35,687 nucleotides of DNA from JANRIZ01 sp033764445 (lineage in GTDB: Bacteria > Verrucomicrobiota > Verrucomicrobiia > JAWXBN01), in the NCBI GenBank assembly GCA_033764445.1, contig JANRIZ010000029.1, positions 1-35,687 of the forward strand, given 5' to 3'. A program made the translations under genes and the position numbers. Positions 31,330-35,687 of the stretch are shown here, piece after piece (position 1 is the stretch's first letter; each line of letters begins with the position of its first letter). Below the pieces are notes generated by a model. It did not search any database and had not been told where the DNA came from. It worked only from the letters and a program-made list of their open reading frames with translations.

Positions 31330-31809
31330 TCAGACCGGATCGAGACAGGTTTCATCCCAGTCCCAGTCTGCAAAAACGGTCTGTTCACGGATGAAGGGTC
31401 CCTGGGTGATTTCATGAAAGACAGCCGGATCGGAGCGGGGGATGACCGTGTGGAAAACCGGATCGGCGAGGCGGTAGTAAAACGGTTTTCCCGATGATGG
31501 GGGACCCATGGGGATGACCCGGGTGACGCGTCCCAGATCATCAAAAAGAACCACCTCCACCTCCCCCTCGAGGATCGAGAAGGACTCCGCCTTTCCGAGG
31601 TGTTTGTGGGGCCGGACCCGAAACCCCTTCGGGAGGACAATGATCATTTCGTGCAGGGCATCCCCGGTGGTGCGATGGGTGCAGATGCGGATGGTTTTGC
31701 GGGGATTTTGCCGGGCCAGAGCCTTCAATTCCCCGAGATCGGCCCCGTTGAGCAAAACAACCGGGTCGGAGGCGTACAGGACGGCATCGGATTCGGGGCG
31801 GTAATTCAT
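31330..31809 (-). CDS. WbuC family cupin-fold metalloprotein
   Basis: The 159-residue protein closely follows the WbuC pattern: RICTHRTTGDALHEMII (41-57), PHKHLGKAESFSILEGE (67-83), FYYRLADPVFHTVI and VFHEITQGPF. Metal ligands are likely His68, His70 and Glu75 plus a later His. WbuC proteins are encoded in O-antigen loci, often with fucose or N-acetylfucosamine pathway genes, and have no proven reaction. The ATG overlaps the stop of the preceding gene (ATGA, 31806-31809). It strengthens the surface-glycan reading of the locus. Confidence 0.9.
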   Translation of the reverse strand: MNYRPESDAVLYASDPVVLLNGADLGELKALARQNPRKTIRICTHRTTGDALHEMIIVLPKGFRVRPHKHLGKAESFSILEGEVEVVLFDDLGRVTRVIPMGPPSSGKPFYYRLADPVFHTVIPRSDPAVFHEITQGPFIREQTVFADWDWDETCLDPV

Positions 31810-33035
31810 GACAGCACCGTTTCAAGGTCGAGTGGGGTGGCGGGAAAAATCGAGGCGAAGCGTCCGCCCGCCTGCGTGAAGGCGGCATTTTTTTCAATGA
31901 CCTTCGGTTGGTTTTGGGGATTGAGACTCAAAAGGCAGAGACCGGTTTTTTTCTCCAGAAGCGCCTCCGAGCCCAGGATCGGGAGACGGCCCACAGGCAT
32001 GAACATGCCCTTTTTATGGGGATTGTCATCGGCGACAAAATCAACGAGATCGGTGACACCGTAGAGGGAGAGAAAAGCGACGGAAAGATGACCCGCCCCG
32101 AAGAGGGCGATGGAACCGTGTCGGGCCCGGGCCTTTTCCAGGAGAGGGCGGATGTTGTTTTTTTTGTCCGCAAAACGGGCGGCGAAATTTCTGGCACGGT
32201 CACACTCCGCCATGACCGCCGGGTGATCGACTGAGCAGGCTCCCTGTGTCCGGGTGTTACGGACAAAGGCGATGAGGGAATTTTCAAAGGGGTAGGGATG
32301 GGAGTGGAAATGGATGATTTCAAAGCCCTCCCGTTCAAGCATCCAACGCAGGGTGGCGGGGGTGAAATAAAAGAGATGCTCCTCCCACAGTGAGGTGAAA
32401 TCCCCGAGAGTGAGGGCCCGGGCACAGTCGGGCACCTCGAAGATGATATGACCATCCGGCCTGGTGCAGGCCCGGCAGGCCTCCACAAACCCGCTGAAGT
32501 CGTAGGCGTGCTCGAGGACATGGCGCACGATGAACACATCCGCCAACCCCCGGCGTGCGGCGATGGCCCGTGCGGAATCGGGGGTGAAAGCCACCTGCCA
32601 TGTTTCCGTGTTGGCCAGGGGATCGGCCACGGACAGGTCCTGTGCCGGGTCAATGCGCCAGGTGCGGGAAAATCCCTGTTTTTCCATGCGACGCAGCGTG
32701 GTATCGTCCTTGAAGCTGTAGGCCCCGATCACGGCATCCGTCTGGACCCCTGGCAGCCGGGAGATGTTCAGAACCATCGCATCGAGGTGGGCTTCCGGCT
32801 CGAAATTGGTCAGCCACCCGTATCGCGGTTTCAATTCGTTGACGGGAAAGGTGGCCGCGAGGGACACCAGACCGGAGTCGGGGGAGAGTTCCAGCCGGAA
32901 CGGAAAACACGGTGCCGGTGTGTCATCGGCATTTTGGAGGAATCTGTTGGAAACCGGTTGGTTGCCAAAATCCAGAAGGGTTTCCCGCGGGGAGATTGAA
33001 CCGGGCGGGCTGTGTGCGGTGGTCGGGGGTGTCAT
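31806..33035 (-). CDS. C-methyltransferase-like protein lacking zinc ligands and the usual SAM motif
   Basis: The 409-residue protein has the same three-domain plan as the C-methyltransferase at 29270-30532. LLDFGNQPVSNRFL matches the N-terminal domain, HVLEHAYDF and WEEHLFYFTPATLRWM match the methyltransferase core, and IALFGAGHLSVAFLSLYG with VADDNPHKKGMFMPV matches the C-terminal domain. The cysteine pair of the zinc domain reads SPDSG (51-55) where CxxCG is expected, and no other Cys pair replaces it. Motif I reads GAYSFKDDTTL (104-114) without the GxGxG loop. It may be a subfamily with different cofactor handling or a non-catalytic partner. The start overlaps the previous stop (ATGA, 33032-33035). 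Confidence 0.8.
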   Translation of the reverse strand: MTPPTTAHSPPGSISPRETLLDFGNQPVSNRFLQNADDTPAPCFPFRLELSPDSGLVSLAATFPVNELKPRYGWLTNFEPEAHLDAMVLNISRLPGVQTDAVIGAYSFKDDTTLRRMEKQGFSRTWRIDPAQDLSVADPLANTETWQVAFTPDSARAIAARRGLADVFIVRHVLEHAYDFSGFVEACRACTRPDGHIIFEVPDCARALTLGDFTSLWEEHLFYFTPATLRWMLEREGFEIIHFHSHPYPFENSLIAFVRNTRTQGACSVDHPAVMAECDRARNFAARFADKKNNIRPLLEKARARHGSIALFGAGHLSVAFLSLYGVTDLVDFVADDNPHKKGMFMPVGRLPILGSEALLEKKTGLCLLSLNPQNQPKVIEKNAAFTQAGGRFASIFPATPLDLETVLS

Positions 33036-33913
33036 GGGAATGCGGGGGTGAGGGTCCTCTTCACGCCCTCCGGGAGGGTGGTGAACGCGAAGTCGGCGGG
33101 CATCAGCTCCCGGATCAATTTTCCGGTAAAGACATTATCCACCTTTTTTTTGGATCGGGGTTTGGAATCAACCCTCAGCAAAGGATAACCGTTGGAACGG
33201 ATCAGGTCGAGAATCTCGACAAAAGAATGGCTTTGGCCGCCCGCCGCATTGAGGATTCCCTCAAAGGGGTGATCGAGCAGGTGGATGATGATCCGGCACA
33301 TGTCCTCCACAAAAAGAAATTCGCGGAGTTCCGTGCCGTCGCCCCACAGGGTGATCGGGGTGTGTTCCAACGCGGCGGCACAGAACCCTGACGGACCGTA
33401 ACATTTTCCGCGGTCACCCGGACCATAGACCAGGGGGGGACGCAGGCACACCAGCGAGGTGTTGGAAAGGGAGGAGAGCCCCCTTTGCAGGAGCCGTTCG
33501 CCGGTATATTTGGCGATCCCGTAATAGGAGCTTGGAAGGGGGAGGGTTTGCTCCGAGATGGCGGCATTGTCGGTTTCCTCGCCGTAAACCGCGGCGGAAC
33601 TCATGAAGATGAGCCTCCGGACAGGCTGGAGGGTGACTGCGGCAATCACGTTTTCGACGATGGACAGGTTGTTTCGGAAGGCTTCCGGCGTGTCTCCGAA
33701 CTGTCTTTTGACCGCGGCGCACAGGACCACCACGGAGTCCGGGGTGAGTCGCGCCGCGAGTCTGGGAACACAATCCGGGTGTGTGAAATCCAGGTCTGAG
33801 ATTGAAAGGCCGGTCACCTCACGCGGGTGGGACTCCGCTCCGAGCATGCGGATGAGCGTGTGTCCGATAAACCCCGAATGACCGAGGACAAAGACATGTT
33901 TGGCAGGGGACAT
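33032..33913 (-). CDS. NAD-dependent epimerase/dehydratase family protein (paralogue B)
   Basis: The 293-residue extended SDR has GHSGFIGHTL (11-20), MSSAAVYG (104-111) and SYYGIAK with Tyr131 and Lys135, and the LWGDGTELREFLFVED substrate-side block (189-204). It is paralogous to the protein at 17693-18613 and also carries KPRSKKKVD (251-259) encoded through an A8 tract. The two copies sit about 15 kb apart in the same operon, so they probably act on related sugars. The ATG at 33913 lies 34 bases after the dehydrogenase gene. Confidence 0.88.
   Translation of the reverse strand: MSPAKHVFVLGHSGFIGHTLIRMLGAESHPREVTGLSISDLDFTHPDCVPRLAARLTPDSVVVLCAAVKRQFGDTPEAFRNNLSIVENVIAAVTLQPVRRLIFMSSAAVYGEETDNAAISEQTLPLPSSYYGIAKYTGERLLQRGLSSLSNTSLVCLRPPLVYGPGDRGKCYGPSGFCAAALEHTPITLWGDGTELREFLFVEDMCRIIIHLLDHPFEGILNAAGGQSHSFVEILDLIRSNGYPLLRVDSKPRSKKKVDNVFTGKLIRELMPADFAFTTLPEGVKRTLTPAFP
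33144..33151 (-). other. A-AAA-AAG slippery heptamer in epimerase paralogue B
   Basis: Same heptamer, same codons (AAA AAA AAG) and same protein position as in paralogue A. A -1 slip here would end after about nine more codons, giving a protein shortened by roughly 27 residues. Confidence 0.35.
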
Positions 33914-33947
33914 GGGGTTTGCGAGGGGAGACTGGGGGGGTGAGGGA

Positions 33948-34991
33948 TCAGTGTTCCATCCGGATGAGGATGCGGGCCGCCACCCCGTTTTTCATGGTGG
34001 AGATCGCCTCGTTGATCCGTTCCAGAGGGTACTCATGTGTGAAAAGCCCCTCCAGCTGCAATTTGCGGGCACCCATCAGACGGACAAACCGGGGGATTTC
34101 GATGTGGGGTTCCGAGCTGCCGCCGTGGGAGCCCTTGAGAATTTTTTTGAAGTGCAGGGGCAGGGAGTAGATGCTGATGTTGTCACCTTTTTTGGGGACA
34201 CCCACCAGAATGGTCCGTCCGTCGGGATGGGTCAGGTCGTAGGCCGTTTCGATGACCCGCGGGTTGCCGGTCGTATCCACGACCACATCGGCGCCCGAGG
34301 GACCGACGATGTTCAGAATCCGTTCCCGCAGGTCGCCGCATTTTGCGGAGTTCAGGCCGTGACTCGCTCCGAATTTCATGGCCATCTCGACCTTTGAGTC
34401 GTGTATGTCGATGCCGACGATCGGGTGGCCCGAGCTGAGGGAGGCCGCCTGGGCGATATTCAGACCAACCCCCCCGACGCCAAAAATGACGATGGACTGG
34501 CCGATTTTGAGCTGGGCATCGTTGTTGACCACCCCGAAGGCCGTTGTCACCGCACAACCGAAGAGGGGTGCCTGTTTGGGATCAAAGTCCCTGGGGATGG
34601 CCGTGACCCGGTTTTCGGAAACCAGGGCAAAATTATTGAAGGTCGTGACCCAGCCCGCATTGACTTTGCGGCCGTTCCAGTCATAGGAGGCGGGGGTGGC
34701 CTGGATCCCCGCGCCCGGGCGCCAGTGGAGGACCACATGATCGCCGACTTTGACATTCCTGACCCCTTCACCAATGGCGAGCACCTCACCGGATCCCTCG
34801 TGGCCGAGCAGGTGGGGGAGGTAATGGTCCTCTCCTTTTGAGCCCTCGATCTCATTGATCTGTGTGCCGCAGATGCCGCTGTAGAAGACTTTGACCAGAA
34901 CCTGGCCGTAGGAGGGAGTTTCCGGGCAGGAGATGTCGGCCACCTCGAGAGGTTGCCGGCATTCGGTCAGGATGGCAGCTTTCAGCTTCAT
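33948..34991 (-). CDS. Zinc-binding alcohol dehydrogenase family protein without the structural zinc site
   Basis: The 347-residue MDR-family enzyme has the catalytic-zinc residues Cys41 (GICGTQ), His64-Glu65 (GHEGSGEV) and Cys146 (FGCAVTTAFG), and the NAD(P)-binding GVGGVG (171-176) followed by an acidic GIDIHDSK. It resembles class III alcohol dehydrogenases overall, but the four cysteines of the structural zinc lobe are absent. That region (89-110) reads HWRPGAGIQATPASYDWNG. Homologues of this shape occur in cyclitol and sugar clusters. It starts seven bases after the stop of the upstream methyltransferase gene; the earlier in-frame ATG at 35039 would overlap it. Substrate is likely a sugar or polyol. 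Confidence 0.88.
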   Translation of the reverse strand: MKLKAAILTECRQPLEVADISCPETPSYGQVLVKVFYSGICGTQINEIEGSKGEDHYLPHLLGHEGSGEVLAIGEGVRNVKVGDHVVLHWRPGAGIQATPASYDWNGRKVNAGWVTTFNNFALVSENRVTAIPRDFDPKQAPLFGCAVTTAFGVVNNDAQLKIGQSIVIFGVGGVGLNIAQAASLSSGHPIVGIDIHDSKVEMAMKFGASHGLNSAKCGDLRERILNIVGPSGADVVVDTTGNPRVIETAYDLTHPDGRTILVGVPKKGDNISIYSLPLHFKKILKGSHGGSSEPHIEIPRFVRLMGARKLQLEGLFTHEYPLERINEAISTMKNGVAARILIRMEH

Positions 34992-34998
34992 GGGAGGA

Positions 34999-35664
34999 TC
35001 ACTCGAAGTAAATGAATTCGTAGTCGCCGGTGTAACCAAAGAGATTGTAGAGCCAGATCCATTCCTCCGTGTCGAAGAAGGAGCCGCAGGTCAGAGCCCA
35101 GCACTGCAAATTGAAAAGTTCCTGGTCGTTCCGGTAGCTTTCGAGCATGACGTATTTGCTCTTGCCGACCCGTTCCACCTCCGAAAGGGCGGTTTTCAGA
35201 CTGAACAGACGGAGGTTGTGGAAACAGCCCAGCGAAATGACCAGATCAAAGCTTTTGTCGTCGAAGGGCAGGGGATCCTGCGCATGGTGCCGGAAGAGAT
35301 GACCCTTGAACTCCGGGAGGGCCGAGGCCAGTCCGTAATGGGAGACGTCGTACCCCACCAGTTGCAGACCCGGCTCGAGCAGCTGCATTTCGTAGAGCAA
35401 AAAAGCCTTTCCGCAGCCCGCATCCAGCACGCGGGAGCCGGATTTCAGACCGTAGTGGGAGATGAGTTTTTCGGCCACGGGTTTCCACCGGCCCGGAAGA
35501 TACTTGTATCCGCCGTAGCCGTAGCGCCTGTTTCCATCCCAGTAGTCGAATTCATACTCCTTGGCCTTGAGCATGCAGTGGACCTTGTCGTCGTTCATTC
35601 TTCCCAGATAATCGCGTTTGGTGGCGGTATGGAGGGGGGTGACGATGTTGAGGAGCTGTCCCAT
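34999..35664 (-). CDS. Class I SAM-dependent methyltransferase
   Basis: The 221-residue protein has VLDAGCGKAFLL (79-90) as SAM-binding motif, LVGYDVSHYGL as the acidic loop, and PLPFDDKSFDLVISLGCFHNL as the typical post-I strand. The C-terminal aromatic run ending YTGDYEFIYFE is a recurrent signature of methyltransferases beside transketolase-type sugar genes, as far as I recall. The ATG is at 35664. No ribosome-binding site or promoter can be confirmed, because only 23 bases lie upstream before the window ends. It is the most promoter-proximal gene visible, but the operon may extend further right. Confidence 0.85.
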   Translation of the reverse strand: MGQLLNIVTPLHTATKRDYLGRMNDDKVHCMLKAKEYEFDYWDGNRRYGYGGYKYLPGRWKPVAEKLISHYGLKSGSRVLDAGCGKAFLLYEMQLLEPGLQLVGYDVSHYGLASALPEFKGHLFRHHAQDPLPFDDKSFDLVISLGCFHNLRLFSLKTALSEVERVGKSKYVMLESYRNDQELFNLQCWALTCGSFFDTEEWIWLYNLFGYTGDYEFIYFE

Positions 35665-35687
35665 GATGAGTTACTTTTATTGCTGAT

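Overview
The window is GC-rich, tightly packed bacterial chromosome with one tRNA gene, no rRNA and no CRISPR array. The organism cannot be named from this sequence. GTP-type PEP carboxykinase, a MEKHLA-domain protein, a REP-associated transposase and intergenic repeats of the 'CACGGAT / CGCAGAT / CACAAAG' kind are together compatible with a Verrucomicrobiota or other PVC-group chromosome. That is a low-confidence inference from gene content and remembered repeat style.

Layout. (1) Bases 1-3300 are an accessory patch on the + strand: the 3' tip of an unknown ORF, an intact rhuM, a fossil of a type I restriction HsdR start, a second copy of the same upstream sequence with a truncated rhuM, an intergenic repeat element, then a Fic protein behind an AT-rich promoter. 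This looks like the wreck of one or two type I restriction cassettes. (2) Bases 3399-5461 hold tRNA-Leu(CAA) and a long-chain acyl-CoA synthetase. (3) Bases 5462-10368 run on the - strand: a DUF318-type permease with its TIGR03943/DUF1980 partner, PEP carboxykinase (pckG), a MEKHLA protein and a small secreted protein. (4) Bases 10470-11987 hold a REP-associated transposase-like gene and a small membrane protein that looks frameshifted.

(5) Bases 12086-35664 are one co-directional run of 23 genes on the - strand, transcribed from the right edge of the window towards the left. Many start and stop codons overlap by four bases (ATGA or GTGA). The promoter-proximal half encodes sugar-building enzymes: a methyltransferase, a zinc-type dehydrogenase, an epimerase, two C-methyltransferase-like proteins, a WbuC cupin, an SDR, a GmhA-like SIS isomerase, a nucleotidyltransferase-sugar kinase fusion, another epimerase and a split transketolase. 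The distal half encodes an asparagine synthetase-type amidotransferase, four stand-alone glycosyltransferases, a methyltransferase-glycosyltransferase fusion, three further methyltransferases, an epimerase paralogous to the one near the start, and GDP-fucose synthase.

The simplest reading is a surface-polysaccharide locus that makes and attaches an unusual sugar. The transketolase pair, SIS isomerase, kinase/nucleotidyltransferase and SDR set resembles ADP-heptose synthesis, but with changed architecture and no GmhB-type phosphatase in view. The extra C-methyltransferase-like proteins point to a modified or branched sugar. No flippase, polymerase or transporter is visible, so the locus must continue beyond the window or rely on genes elsewhere.
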